Shown here: positions 39,303-48,128 of the stretch, one piece after another
How the letters are laid out: every line of letters begins with the position of its first letter
How positions within the stretch are numbered: the first letter of the stretch is position 1
Origin: Paracidovorax valerianellae
GTDB taxonomy: Bacteria > Pseudomonadota > Gammaproteobacteria > Burkholderiales > Burkholderiaceae_C
Direction: 5' to 3'
Assembly: GCF_900102625.1 (NCBI RefSeq)
Contig: NZ_FMZC01000006.1
Location: 124,001-188,000, forward strand
DNA length: 64,000 nt
Translations under genes and position numbers: made by a program
The notes under the pieces: model-generated
What the model saw: the letters and a program-made list of their open reading frames with translations, nothing else
Databases searched by the model: none
Told to the model about the DNA's origin: nothing

Positions 39303-40910
39303 ATGACCGAAACCGCTACGCCTTCCCCCACCACTTCACGACCACCGCTGACGATCAAGATGCACGCGGCGGACAATGTCGCCATCGTGGCCAACGACGG
39401 CGGACTGCCCGCGGGCACCGTGCTCGCCAACGGCCTCACGCTGGTGGACAAAGTGCCCCAGGCGCACAAGGTCGCGCTCGAAGACATTCCCCAAGGCGGC
39501 GCAGTGCGCCGCTACAACGTGCCCATCGGCTACGCCATCCAGCCCATCCCCGCCGGAAGCTGGGTGCATGAGCGCCTGCTGCACATGCCAGAGGCCTTGT
39601 CGCTGGAGGGCCTGCCCATGGCCACCGTGCGCCCCGAGCCGTTGCCGCCGCTGACCGGCTACACCTTCGAGGGCTACCGCAATGCCGACGGCTCGGTGGG
39701 CACCCGCAACATCCTGGCGATCACCCAGACGGTGCAGTGCGTGGCGGGCGTTACCGAATTCGCGGTCGCGCGCATCAAGGCCGAGCTGCTGCCGCGCTTT
39801 CCCAACGTGGACGATGTGGTGGCGCTGGAGCACACCTACGGTTGCGGCGTGGCCATCGACGCGCCGGATGCCGTCATTCCGATCCGCACGCTGCGCAACA
39901 TCAGCCTCAACCCCAACTTCGGCGGCGAGGTGATGGTGGTCAGCCTGGGCTGCGAAAAGCTGCAGCCCGAGCGCCTGCTGCCGCCCGGCAGCATTCCGCT
40001 GGTGGACGAGCGCAACGTTGCCGACGTGGGTGCGAGCGCCGAGCCCAAGCTCGATGTGGTGTGCCTGCAGGATGATGCGCACGTGGGCTTCATGTCCATG
40101 ATCGATTCCGTCATGCGCCAGGCCGAGATCCACCTGGAGCGCCTGAACGCCCGCCGCCGCGAGACCGTGCCCGCCTCCGAACTGGTCGTGGGCGTGCAGT
40201 GCGGCGGCAGCGACGCCTTCAGCGGCGTCACCGCCAACCCGGCCGTGGGTTTCTGCACCGACCTGCTGGTGCGCGCGGGCGCCACCGTCATGTTCTCGGA
40301 AGTGACCGAGGTGCGCGACGGCATCGACCAGCTCACCTCGCGCGCCAGCACGCCCGAAGTGGCCGAAGCCATGATCCGCGAGATGGCCTGGTACGACGCC
40401 TACCTGGACAAGGGCCGGGTGGACCGCAGCGCCAACACCACGCCGGGCAACAAGAAGGGTGGCCTGTCCAACATCGTGGAAAAGGCCATGGGCTCGATCG
40501 TCAAGTCCGGCAGCGCGCCGATCTCGGGCGTGGTCTCACCGGGCAACAAGGCCACGCAAAAGGGATTGCTCTACGCCGCTACGCCGGCCAGCGACTTCAT
40601 CTGCGGCACGCTGCAACTGGCCGCGGGCATGAACCTTCACGTGTTCACCACCGGGCGGGGCACGCCCTATGGCTTGGCCGAGGTGCCGGTCATCAAGGTG
40701 GCCACGCGCAGCGACCTGGCACGGCGCTGGCACGACCTAATGGACATCAACGCCGGGCGCATCGCGGACGGCCAGGCCAGCATCGAAGACGTGGGCTGGG
40801 AAATGTTCCACCTCATGCTCGATGTAGCCAGCGGGCGCAAGAAGACCTGGGCCGAGCAGTGGAAGCTGCACAACGCGCTCGTGCTGTTCAACCCGGCGCC
40901 GGTGACCTGA
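39303..40910 (+). CDS. garD: Galactarate dehydratase
   Basis: A 535-residue enzyme of the GarD/UxaA family, converting galactarate to 5-dehydro-4-deoxy-D-glucarate. It has the N-terminal SAF domain (about residues 20-95, ending in the VPIGYAI region) and the large UxaA domain with [42 protein letters not shown] and [10 protein letters not shown]. The length and the SAF domain support GarD over altronate dehydratase. It is 88 bp after the enolase-type dehydratase, giving two non-homologous dehydratases in one cluster. Confidence 0.9.
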   Translation: MTETATPSPTTSRPPLTIKMHAADNVAIVANDGGLPAGTVLANGLTLVDKVPQAHKVALEDIPQGGAVRRYNVPIGYAIQPIPAGSWVHERLLHMPEALSLEGLPMATVRPEPLPPLTGYTFEGYRNADGSVGTRNILAITQTVQCVAGVTEFAVARIKAELLPRFPNVDDVVALEHTYGCGVAIDAPDAVIPIRTLRNISLNPNFGGEVMVVSLGCEKLQPERLLPPGSIPLVDERNVADVGASAEPKLDVVCLQDDAHVGFMSMIDSVMRQAEIHLERLNARRRETVPASELVVGVQCGGSDAFSGVTANPAVGFCTDLLVRAGATVMFSEVTEVRDGIDQLTSRASTPEVAEAMIREMAWYDAYLDKGRVDRSANTTPGNKKGGLSNIVEKAMGSIVKSGSAPISGVVSPGNKATQKGLLYAATPASDFICGTLQLAAGMNLHVFTTGRGTPYGLAEVPVIKVATRSDLARRWHDLMDINAGRIADGQASIEDVGWEMFHLMLDVASGRKKTWAEQWKLHNALVLFNPAPVT

Positions 40911-40958
40911 GCGAGCACTCAGGGCGCTTCGGCGCTGCTCTGCAGCGCCGGGCGATTG

Positions 40959-41017
40959 AATCGCGTTAATCGCGTTAAACACGTCAATCGCATCAATCGC
41001 ATCCATCCCGTCATTCG
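40959..41017. repeat. 9-bp degenerate tandem repeat
   Basis: Six units of AATCGCGTT/AATCGCATC (40959-41012), with variants AAACACGTC and CATCCCGTC, lie between the garD stop and the end of the thioesterase gene, running into its last codons. A 9-bp unit length would keep reading frame if copy number changes. Confidence 0.65.
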
Positions 41018-41433
41018 CTGACCAGCGCGCGCATCCAGGGCGGAAGGTCCACGGCTTTTTTCTGGGGAAAGTCCACCCAGATCGTCGTGGCTCCACCGGC
41101 CGCGCAGATGACGCCCGGGCGATCCACCCGCTCCATCGTGCCCCACGTCTCGAAGGTCGTGCGGGCCGGATCGCTCACATAGAGCTTGAGCAGCACCTCG
41201 GCCGGGTATTCGAGCTGGTGATAGAAATTGCAGAACGCATTGACGATCACCGGCCCCTGGCCCTGTGGATCGGGGTTGCAGCCAGCCGACACCATCCAGT
41301 CGATGCGGGCCGTCTCCAGATAACGGAAATAGACGGTGTTGTTCACATGGCCCATGGCGTCCATGTCGCCCCACCGCACAGGGAAGCGCATCGAATGCAC
41401 GAGTTTCTTGGCTTCGGGAATTTCGATCTTCAT
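41011..41433 (-). CDS. Acyl-CoA thioesterase, 4-hydroxybenzoyl-CoA thioesterase family
   Basis: A 140-residue single hot-dog-fold thioesterase. The start is MKIEIPEAKKL, consistent with the usual family length; longer in-frame starts are not supported. The active-site region VRWGDMDAMGHVNN (about residues 15-28) with the catalytic Asp, and YFRYLETARIDW, is typical of the YbgC/4HBT group. Convergent with garD. Physiological acyl-CoA unknown. Confidence 0.88.
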   Translation of the reverse strand: MKIEIPEAKKLVHSMRFPVRWGDMDAMGHVNNTVYFRYLETARIDWMVSAGCNPDPQGQGPVIVNAFCNFYHQLEYPAEVLLKLYVSDPARTTFETWGTMERVDRPGVICAAGGATTIWVDFPQKKAVDLPPWMRALVSE

Positions 41434-41799
41434 CGGTTGCCTTGAGGGTTGCCAGATTGCCGGACAACGATGGCGTGCAGGCCGCCCGGCGCTAAGAACA
41501 GGGAAGAGCTGCACAGCGTATCGCACCGGCCCGGGCACGGCGCGCGATGGCTGTCACCCCGGCGGCAGCGGCTCGTCGTGAACCTGAGCAGCTGCCCTCC
41601 AAAACCGCAATGCCTGCACCGAGTTCAGGGTGAGGATGGCGCATTTTCAGAGGCAGCAGCGCTTTTGCCGCCCTGCGCCCTGCCCGCTTCAAAACCTGAG
41701 CGTTAGGCGAGTAGCGCTGGCGGCCCAAAACTGAATAATTCTCAGAAACGCCGCTCCGGCCACCACGCCGGCACCTGCCGTCTTTGAAAGCCGCGATCC
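41434..41799. other. 366-bp intergenic region with a partial repeat
   Basis: No gene is supported here. GCGCTGGCGGCCCAAAAC at 41714-41731 resembles the second block of the interspersed repeat (GCGCTGGAGGCCAAAAAG); no first block is seen 39 nt upstream. The region contains divergent promoters for the thioesterase and the metal-dependent hydrolase, but no convincing -35/-10 pair was identified. Confidence 0.6.
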
Positions 41800-42708
41800 A
41801 TGCCCATGACGATGCCCCCCTCCCCTGACCAAACCACCACCACGGCGGCCCCCAGCGCCACCCAATTGCCCGTGCGCAAGCTCGAGGTGGATCTGCAGCA
41901 GGGCTTTGCCCGCCACTGGCACGGCGGCGATGCGTTTCGCACGCAGTTCTTCAATGCGCTGTCGATGAGCTTTCCGGTGGGCGAACAGTTCTTCATCGAT
42001 TCGGTGCGCGGCGCGGCGCCGCTGCTGCCCGATCCTGGCGGCGCTCAAGCGGCCGAGATCCAGGCGATGCTGCGCGGCTTCATCGGGCAAGAGGCGACGC
42101 ACCGGCACATCCACGGGCTCTACAACGCCGAGCTGGAGCGACAGGGCCTGCAAAACCGCTGGCAGCACTGGGCACGCCAACGCATCGCCCGTCTGCACGA
42201 GCGCACGTCCAATCCTTTGCATGCGCTGGCAGTCACCTGCGCGTACGAGCATTTCACGGCCCTGCTGGCGGACGGCACCCTGCGCCACGCGCGGTGGCTC
42301 GACGGTGCCGACGCCACGCTGCAGACCGTGTGGCGCTGGCACGCCGCCGAAGAGACGGAACACCGCGCCGTGGCCTTCGACCTGTACCGCGCGGTGGGCG
42401 GCAGCAATGCCTGGCGGGTGCGCTGGTACGTTTACGTGGGACTGGTGTTCATGGTCGATGCGATGCGCCAGACGGCGATCAACCTGCACCGGGACGGCAC
42501 GCTCTGGCGCCCGTCCACGGCCTGGAGCGCGCTGCGGTTCTTCTGGGGCCGCGACGGCGTGGCCTGGCGCACGCTGCCGGCGCTCGTGCGCTACCTGCGC
42601 CGCGACTTCCACCCCGACCAGGAGCATGCCCAGCCCACGGCGGCGGCGCTGGCCCAGCAATGGCTTTCGTCGAACGCCGCACGCTTTCGCGTGGTATCAC
42701 GCAGCTGA
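41800..42708 (+). CDS. Metal-dependent hydrolase-type protein (PF10118, ferritin-like)
   Basis: A 302-residue all-helical protein matching the PF10118 group. Metal-ligand-like motifs are GQEATHRHIH (about 94-103), CAYEHFTALL (about 147-156) and HAAEETEHRAVAFDLY (about 184-199), each a Glu/His cluster as in ferritin-like di-metal proteins. The family name hydrolase is historic; the reaction is not known to me. It has no operon partner, and its 3' end is followed by an interspersed repeat. Confidence 0.78.
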   Translation: MPMTMPPSPDQTTTTAAPSATQLPVRKLEVDLQQGFARHWHGGDAFRTQFFNALSMSFPVGEQFFIDSVRGAAPLLPDPGGAQAAEIQAMLRGFIGQEATHRHIHGLYNAELERQGLQNRWQHWARQRIARLHERTSNPLHALAVTCAYEHFTALLADGTLRHARWLDGADATLQTVWRWHAAEETEHRAVAFDLYRAVGGSNAWRVRWYVYVGLVFMVDAMRQTAINLHRDGTLWRPSTAWSALRFFWGRDGVAWRTLPALVRYLRRDFHPDQEHAQPTAAALAQQWLSSNAARFRVVSRS

Positions 42709-42723
42709 AAACCGATTGCTCCA

Positions 42724-42785
42724 ATTGCTATTACTTTCATAGCAATACACCCTAGTGGTTATTGCGCTGGAGGCAGATTTGGCCA
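42724..42785 (+). repeat. Interspersed repeat copy between two convergent genes
   Basis: TTGCTAT-TACTTTC-ATAGCAA, CCCTAGTG and, at the fixed 39 nt, GCGCTGGAGGCAGATTTGGCC. It sits between the stop codons of the PF10118 gene and the ankyrin gene. Confidence 0.88.
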
Positions 42786-42829
42786 CAAGGCCTTCCCTGG
42801 CGATCCATCACCGCCCCATCACCATGCCG

Positions 42830-43480
42830 TCACCGCACCGGCGCCGCTGAGAATTCGCCGCGCTGCAGTTGCGACACATCGTTGCCCTGCGCGTCCTTCG
42901 CGCCCAGGTCGGCCCCCTTGGCCGCCAGCGCCTGCAGCAGTTCGGTGCGTTGGAACAGGGCCGCGTACATGGCGGCGGTCTGTCCGGCGTTGTTGCGCTG
43001 GTCGGGCGCGCAATCGGCCTGCACCAGGCGCCGGGCAATCGCCACCTCGCCCTTGAAGATGGCACCCATCAGCGCCGTGTTGCCGCGCAAGTCCTGCACG
43101 CACGGATCGGCACCGGCCTTCAGCAACTGCTCCACCGCTTCGCGGTGCCCGTGGTAGGCCGCCAGGATGAGCGCGGTGTAGCCTTTGTCGTCCCGCACGT
43201 TCAGGTCGTAGCGCGCCGTAATGAACTCGGCGAGCATCTCGCCGCGCCCGTCGCGCGCCGCCTCGAAGAAATAACGGCGCAGCTGCTGCTGGATCTGCGC
43301 CGGGTCGTTGGTGGTGGTGGCCGGCGCGGGGGCCGTTGGCGCGTATCCAGCGGCTGATGCCGCAACAGCCGCCGGGGCACTCGCTGCGACCCGCGCATCC
43401 GTGGGCGCCGCGCCGGCGGCGCCGAAAGCCGCCACGCACAGCACGGCCATGATGTGCTGGCGCAATGGTTGAACTGGCAT
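42830..43480 (-). CDS. Exported ankyrin repeat protein
   Basis: A 216-residue protein with a signal peptide (about residues 1-25, FGAAGAAP), an Ala/Pro linker to about residue 55, and four to five ankyrin repeats (about 70-205; for example GYTALILAAYHGHREAVEQLL). The start MPVQPLRQ is supported by AAGGAG 9 nt upstream. It lies 133 bp downstream of an exported catalase on the same strand. In Pseudomonas aeruginosa a periplasmic ankyrin protein, AnkB, supports catalase KatB activity and is encoded beside it; the arrangement here is the same, so a helper role for the catalase is a good inference. Confidence 0.87.
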   Translation of the reverse strand: MPVQPLRQHIMAVLCVAAFGAAGAAPTDARVAASAPAAVAASAAGYAPTAPAPATTTNDPAQIQQQLRRYFFEAARDGRGEMLAEFITARYDLNVRDDKGYTALILAAYHGHREAVEQLLKAGADPCVQDLRGNTALMGAIFKGEVAIARRLVQADCAPDQRNNAGQTAAMYAALFQRTELLQALAAKGADLGAKDAQGNDVSQLQRGEFSAAPVR

Positions 43481-43612
43481 GCCCGTGTTCTCCTTCAAAA
43501 GCGTTGCGCCGGGCCGCTGGCCGAGGGGCCTGCGGCCCGGCGATCGTCTTGCGACGCCAGCGACATGGGGCTCTGCGAGCCCGCCCCGGAGTCGCGGCCG
43601 CTGGGTGGTGGA

Positions 43613-45136
43613 TCAGTCCTGCAGCGCGGAAGCCAGTTGCTTCACCCGCGCCAGGTCACCCTTGGCGACGCGGGCCACACCCGTGCCGTACTCAGGATCG
43701 GCCTTGTACAGGAACGACAGGATGATGTGCTTGCTCTCCGCATCGGTGCCCGCCAGCGATTCGCCGAAGCTCTGGATCAGGTCCTGGCGGTCCTTCTTGC
43801 CGTAGCTGCGGTACAGATCGCCAGCCTGCTTGAAGTTCTGCTCCTTGCCGATCTTGGCCTGCTGGGTGGTGCCGGTCAGGGGCAGCTGGCTGTAGCGGGC
43901 GGCGGGGTCTTGCGGGCGGGGTTCCAGGCGGCTGGGTTCATAGTTCACGCCGCTGGTCGTCTGGCCAGCGTTCGACGTGCCGTCCTGGTTGCCGTTGTTC
44001 ACGGCCACGCGGGGGCGGTTCACCGGCAGGCTCAGGCCGTTGGTGCCGATGCGGTAGAGCTGCGTATCGGCATACGAGAACACGCGGCCCTGCAGCAGGC
44101 GGTCTTCGGACGGCTCGATGCCGGGCACCACGTTGGCCGGGGCCATGGCCACCTGCTCGGTTTCCTGGAAGAAGTTGTCCACGTTCTTGTTCAGCACCAT
44201 CTGGCCGACCTTGCGCTCGGGCACATCGGGCCAGATCTTGGTGGCGTCCAGCGGGTTGAAGTCGAACCTGGCCAATTCTTCAGGCCTGAGCACCTGCACG
44301 TACAGATCCCATTTCGGGAAGTCGCCCTGCTTGATCGCGTTGACCAGGTCGTTGGTCATGTGGCTGTAGTCCTTGGCCTGAACGGCAGCGACCTGCTGCG
44401 GATCGAGGTTCTTCAAGCCCTGCAGGCTCTTCCAGTGGAACTTGACGTAGTGCACCTGGCCCTGGCCGTTGACCAGCTTGTAGGCGTGCACACCGTTGCC
44501 GTCCATGAACCGGTAGCCGGCGGGCGTGCCCTCGTTCGAATACAGCAGCGTGAGCGTGCGGGTGGCTTCCGGCACGTGCGAGAAGAAGTCGAAACGGCGC
44601 GAATCGTCGTCCAGGTTGGTACGCGGATCCGGCTTGAACGCATGCACCATGTCGGGAAACTTGATGGCGTCGCGGATGAAGAAGGTCGGGAAGTTGTTGC
44701 CGACCAGATCCCAGTTGCCCTGGCTCGTATAGAACTTGGTGGCAAAGCCGCGGGGGTCGCGCAGCGTCTCGGGGGAATGGTTGCCGTGCACCACGGAAGA
44801 GAACCGCACGAACACGGGGGTGCGCTCGCCAGCGCTGAACACCTTGGCCTTGGTCAGCGACGACAGGTCTTCCGTCGCCACGAACTCGCCGCGCACTCCG
44901 GTGCCACGCGCGTGCACGACCCGCTCCGGAATGCGTTCACGGTCGAAGCGCTGCAGCTTCTGGATCAGCTGCACGTCCTGCAGCAAGGTGGGGCCGTCAG
45001 GTCCTGCCGTCTGCGAATTCTGGTTGTCGCCGACGAGGGCGCCGTTGTCGCGCGTGAGGGCCGACTGCGCAAAGGCAGCCGGTGCCAGTACGCCTTGCAG
45101 CAGCAAGGCTGCGGCGACGATTTTTTGGGTTGCCAT
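43613..45136 (-). CDS. Exported monofunctional catalase
   Basis: A 507-residue haem catalase with a signal peptide (about residues 1-24, APAAFAQS). The catalytic His75 is in ERVVHARG, the essential Asn in GNNFPTFFIRDAIKFPD, and the proximal haem Tyr in RVFSYADTQLYRIG. The start MATQKIV is preceded by GGAGTGGAG. Export places it in the periplasm, distinct from the cytoplasmic KatG in this window. It is upstream of the ankyrin gene in one probable transcription unit. Confidence 0.93.
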   Translation of the reverse strand: MATQKIVAAALLLQGVLAPAAFAQSALTRDNGALVGDNQNSQTAGPDGPTLLQDVQLIQKLQRFDRERIPERVVHARGTGVRGEFVATEDLSSLTKAKVFSAGERTPVFVRFSSVVHGNHSPETLRDPRGFATKFYTSQGNWDLVGNNFPTFFIRDAIKFPDMVHAFKPDPRTNLDDDSRRFDFFSHVPEATRTLTLLYSNEGTPAGYRFMDGNGVHAYKLVNGQGQVHYVKFHWKSLQGLKNLDPQQVAAVQAKDYSHMTNDLVNAIKQGDFPKWDLYVQVLRPEELARFDFNPLDATKIWPDVPERKVGQMVLNKNVDNFFQETEQVAMAPANVVPGIEPSEDRLLQGRVFSYADTQLYRIGTNGLSLPVNRPRVAVNNGNQDGTSNAGQTTSGVNYEPSRLEPRPQDPAARYSQLPLTGTTQQAKIGKEQNFKQAGDLYRSYGKKDRQDLIQSFGESLAGTDAESKHIILSFLYKADPEYGTGVARVAKGDLARVKQLASALQD

Positions 45137-45296
45137 GAAAACTCCACTCCGGATCGTTAAGGGAAGCGAATGATCCACGTGGCGGAATGTCTGCAACAAG
45201 GGGGGTTTGGCTATGGGTGCGATGAATATTCCCGATGCTGCCCATGCAACCGAATGGCTCGGATGGTGAAAATCCTCCGCTAAACATGGTTGCACC

Positions 45297-45318
45297 GCTA
45301 TCGAAAAAATAGCAATGC
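45297..45318 (+). repeat. First block only of the interspersed repeat
   Basis: GCTATCGAAAAAATAGCAATGC matches the TTGCTAT..ATAGC palindrome; there is no GCGCTG at the expected 39-nt distance. It lies between the catalase promoter and the LuxR gene end. Confidence 0.45.
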
Positions 45319-45413
45319 AAATGACTCACCGTCATTTCGTCTCTCTTTATTACATATCGCGTAAATGCATTTCGCCATTTACCCCGTTCTTTTCTTTATG
45401 TCACCTGCATTCA

Positions 45414-46133
45414 TCAATGCAGCCATCCCAAAACCGCTGCCTTTACCACAGCTGCGGTCTTGTTGGGTGACTGCAATTTGGCGGTGGCATTTTTCAGGTG
45501 GAATTTCACGGTGTTTTCGGAGACTTCCAGAATCTGGGCGATATCCCCCGTGGTTTTGCCGTCCGCCGTCCATTTGAGGATCTCGACCTCGCGCAGGGTG
45601 AGGAACGATTTCCGATCCGTGCCATGGATCGCCTTGATCGCCCGGCCCATGGCTTCGTAGGAGGCACTTGCCAGGTACGACATCCGCGGTTCGCTGGCCT
45701 TGAGCTCTGCTTCGGCCAGCGGCACCGACGAACGCACGAGGGTCAACACCCCGCGCAACCCGCTTGAATGCTGGTTGGCTTGCGACCAGCCCACCCGCAG
45801 GCCGAAGGATTGCGCTTCTCGCCAAAGTTGCGGTGCGGGCGCGAACAATTCGTCGCTCCAGACCACTGGCCGCTCGGACTTGCGGCAGTGCGCGACGCAC
45901 GGGTCGATCTGGTGATAGCCGGCATAGGAATATCTTTGCCGCCACTCCTCGGGAAAATCGTCCACCCGGTAGATCTGCGGCCGAGAAACAGGCACTGGAA
46001 TGTAGAGGGTATAAGCGCAACGCTCGAACCCCAGATCCATGGCCGCGGAACTGATTTTCTTGAAGATGCGCTGCTTACAGGTTTCGCTCAAAAACCGTTC
46101 CGAAATCTCCCGCTGCCACGTGTGCAGGCCCAT
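45414..46133 (-). CDS. LuxR family regulator with autoinducer-binding domain (LuxR solo)
   Basis: A 239-residue protein with an N-terminal autoinducer-binding domain (about residues 10-160) that keeps invariant-type residues of acyl-homoserine-lactone sensors (a YR/W-E-W-type aromatic cluster: FPEEWRQRYSYAGYHQIDP) and a C-terminal LuxR helix-turn-helix (about 175-235, LTLREVEILKWTADGKTTGDIAQIL). ATG is chosen with GGGAGG 7 nt upstream. No luxI synthase is in the window, so it would be a solo. The gene and its flanks are AT-richer than the surroundings, which hints at transfer. Confidence 0.87.
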   Translation of the reverse strand: MGLHTWQREISERFLSETCKQRIFKKISSAAMDLGFERCAYTLYIPVPVSRPQIYRVDDFPEEWRQRYSYAGYHQIDPCVAHCRKSERPVVWSDELFAPAPQLWREAQSFGLRVGWSQANQHSSGLRGVLTLVRSSVPLAEAELKASEPRMSYLASASYEAMGRAIKAIHGTDRKSFLTLREVEILKWTADGKTTGDIAQILEVSENTVKFHLKNATAKLQSPNKTAAVVKAAVLGWLH

Positions 46134-46146
46134 TGCCACCTCCCGA

Positions 46147-46191
46147 TTAATGTTTTATTAACCAGTCTATCGGGCAAATTTTTCGAAAAAT
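46147..46191. promoter_or_regulatory. Palindromes upstream of the LuxR solo
   Basis: A perfect 14-bp palindrome ATTTTTCGAAAAAT (46178-46191) and a smaller dyad TTAAT-GTTTT-ATTAA (46147-46161) lie 15-60 bp before the LuxR start codon in AT-rich DNA. Either could be an autoregulatory box. Neither matches the classical 20-bp lux box. Confidence 0.5.
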
Positions 46192-46282
46192 GTAACTTAT
46201 TTATACCAATTCAGAGCAACGCCATAAGCGCCACTCATAAGCCATCGGTACTGGTGCTTATATTTTTGAAAGGCAGCGAGCG

Positions 46283-47197
46283 TTATCGGTGCGCTTGAAT
46301 GGATGCCAGGATTCCGAGGGTGAAAAGCACGCACGCCGCCCATTGCGCGGGCGCGGGCCAATGGCCGTTCCAGGCGAACGAATACACGAGCGCAAACAGC
46401 GTTTCGCTCACGATCAACTGCCCGCACAGGCTGGCCGAAAGGCGCTGGCTGGCCAGGTTCCAGAGAATAGTGGCGAGCCAGCTCGCGCCGAAGCCGATGG
46501 CCAGGCACACCAGCACGAAGGTGCCGAAACCTGGCTGCGCCGCCAGGGTGGCGACCGGCGTGCCCTTCAAGCACCATAGCAGCAGGCCGCCAAGGCCGGT
46601 GGCCACCCCCAACCAGTTGGCCCATTGCGTCGCACCCACCTCCGGATGGCGCTGCAGCCAAGCCGAATTGAGGATGGCGAAGGCGGTCCAGAAGACCAGC
46701 GCCACCAGCGCAATGCCGATGCCGCGCCAATAAACGCTGGCACCGGCCACGGCAGCGTCCCCGCCGCTGTGCGGCGCCCAGCCCATCAGCCCCAGGCCGG
46801 CCACGGTGAGCGCCAGGCCCGGCACAAGCGCCGCCCAGCGCAGGCCCTTCGGTTTGCCCAGGAGCATGACCCACACGGGAATGGTGCCGATGATGAGCGC
46901 CGGCATCTCCACCCCCGCATCGCGGATCGCGAGCACCAGCAGCAGGTAATAGCCGGTAAAGCCGAGCACGCTCAGCCCCAGTGCCGAGGCGGCCTGCGCC
47001 GCCGTGGGCCAGCGCACGCGGGCGCGCTGCCCCGGCCGCAGGCCCCACAGCAGCATGCCCACGGCCACTGCGCCGTAGGCGACGAAGCGCCCGGCCGTCA
47101 GGTCCACCGAGGCGAACCCGGCCGCCATGTGCGGCGCGACGAACACCAGTCCCCAGAGCGCGCCTGCGGCGAGCCCCGCCAGAATCCCGCTCAGCAT
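46283..47197 (-). CDS. DMT superfamily transporter (EamA domains)
   Basis: A 304-residue inner-membrane protein with about ten hydrophobic helices arranged as two EamA repeats (about residues 5-140 and 155-295). Such proteins export or import metabolites; no substrate motif is specific. It lies 10 bp after an SDR gene on the same strand and 150 bp before the LuxR solo. Confidence 0.85.
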   Translation of the reverse strand: MLSGILAGLAAGALWGLVFVAPHMAAGFASVDLTAGRFVAYGAVAVGMLLWGLRPGQRARVRWPTAAQAASALGLSVLGFTGYYLLLVLAIRDAGVEMPALIIGTIPVWVMLLGKPKGLRWAALVPGLALTVAGLGLMGWAPHSGGDAAVAGASVYWRGIGIALVALVFWTAFAILNSAWLQRHPEVGATQWANWLGVATGLGGLLLWCLKGTPVATLAAQPGFGTFVLVCLAIGFGASWLATILWNLASQRLSASLCGQLIVSETLFALVYSFAWNGHWPAPAQWAACVLFTLGILASIQAHR

Positions 47198-47207
47198 CGG
47201 CCGGGGG

Positions 47208-47990
47208 TCAGACCGCGAAGCCGTCGTCGGCCGCGATCACGGCGCCGTTCACGAAGTGGCTCTGGTCGCTGGCCAGCATGACGATGAGCGCGTCCAGATC
47301 CTTGGGCTGGCCTACCCGCTTGCGCGGCAGCATGTCCATCAGCTTCTTGCCCTGCTCGGTCTGCCAGTGGTGGTGGTTGATTTCGGTGTCGATGTAGCCC
47401 GGGCACAGCGCGTTCACCGTGATGCCGAAGCGCCCCCATTCGAGCGCCATGGCGCGCGTCATGTGCACCACGGCGGCCTTGCTCATGCAATACGCGCCGA
47501 TCTGCGGCAGCACCTTGAGGCCCGCCATCGAGGCGATGTTGATGATGCGCCCGCCCGTGAAGCTGCCCGGTGCCGCTCCGCGCGAGCGGGCCAGCATGCG
47601 CTTGCCGACCTCTTGCGCCACGAAGAAAGCGCCCTTCACGTTGGTGTCGAAGATGAAATCGAAATCGTCCGGCGTCACGTCCTGGATGCGCTGGGTGGTG
47701 GAGACGCCCGAGTTGTTCACCAGGATGTCGATGGAGCCCATCTTGGTTTCCGCATGGGCCACGGCGGCCTTGATGGAATCGTGGTCGGTCACGTCGAGTT
47801 CGATGACATGGGCATCGCCGCCTTCACCTTCGATGCGCGCGCGCAGCTCCTTCAGCTTTTCCACGCGCCGGCTGGCCAGCACCACGCCCGCGCCCGCTGC
47901 GGCCAGGGTGCGCGCGAACTGCGCGCCGAGACCGCTCGATGCCCCGGTCACGAACGCGACGCGCCCTTCCAAATCGATGCTGTAAGCCAT
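47208..47990 (-). CDS. SDR family NAD(P)-dependent oxidoreductase
   Basis: A 260-residue classical short-chain dehydrogenase: cofactor motif TGASSGLG (about residues 15-22), NNSG (about 92), catalytic Ser in NIASMAG and the YCMSK catalytic pair (Tyr and Lys, about 167-171). It is divergent from the ETF-ubiquinone oxidoreductase gene across a gap with a perfect palindrome, suggesting a shared regulator and a role in acyl-CoA or branched-chain degradation. Confidence 0.92.
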   Translation of the reverse strand: MAYSIDLEGRVAFVTGASSGLGAQFARTLAAAGAGVVLASRRVEKLKELRARIEGEGGDAHVIELDVTDHDSIKAAVAHAETKMGSIDILVNNSGVSTTQRIQDVTPDDFDFIFDTNVKGAFFVAQEVGKRMLARSRGAAPGSFTGGRIINIASMAGLKVLPQIGAYCMSKAAVVHMTRAMALEWGRFGITVNALCPGYIDTEINHHHWQTEQGKKLMDMLPRKRVGQPKDLDALIVMLASDQSHFVNGAVIAADDGFAV

Positions 47991-48015
47991 GGGATGTCTC
48001 TCTTGTCAGAAAATA

Positions 48016-48061
48016 GAACGATCGTTCGATTGTCGATTTTCCGTGAATACAATCGTCCGAT
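48016..48061. promoter_or_regulatory. Candidate TetR-type operators between the SDR and ETF-QO genes
   Basis: GAACGATCGTTC (48016-48027) is a perfect 12-bp palindrome; ATCGTCCGAT (48052-48061) is a related imperfect one sharing ATCGT/CGAT half-sites. They lie in the 138-bp divergent promoter. Palindromes of this kind are used by TetR regulators of fatty acid and branched-chain acyl-CoA degradation. Confidence 0.5.
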
Positions 48062-48128
48062 CGGCGGAAGGAGCGCAGGCCTAGCGCCCACACCGGATCA
48101 CCCATTATCAAACCACCACGAGACGCCC

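Noticed and set aside
40959-41017. Possible CRISPR array
   Set aside because: Units are contiguous 9-mers without spacers, and no cas genes are present.
41449-41706. An 85-codon frame in the thioesterase/hydrolase gap
   Set aside because: No recognisable features, Arg/Pro-rich composition, and no ribosome binding site.
47127-48128. Long N-terminal extension of the ETF-QO reading frame
   Set aside because: It is the antisense of the SDR gene, and the ATG at 48129 gives the normal family start.
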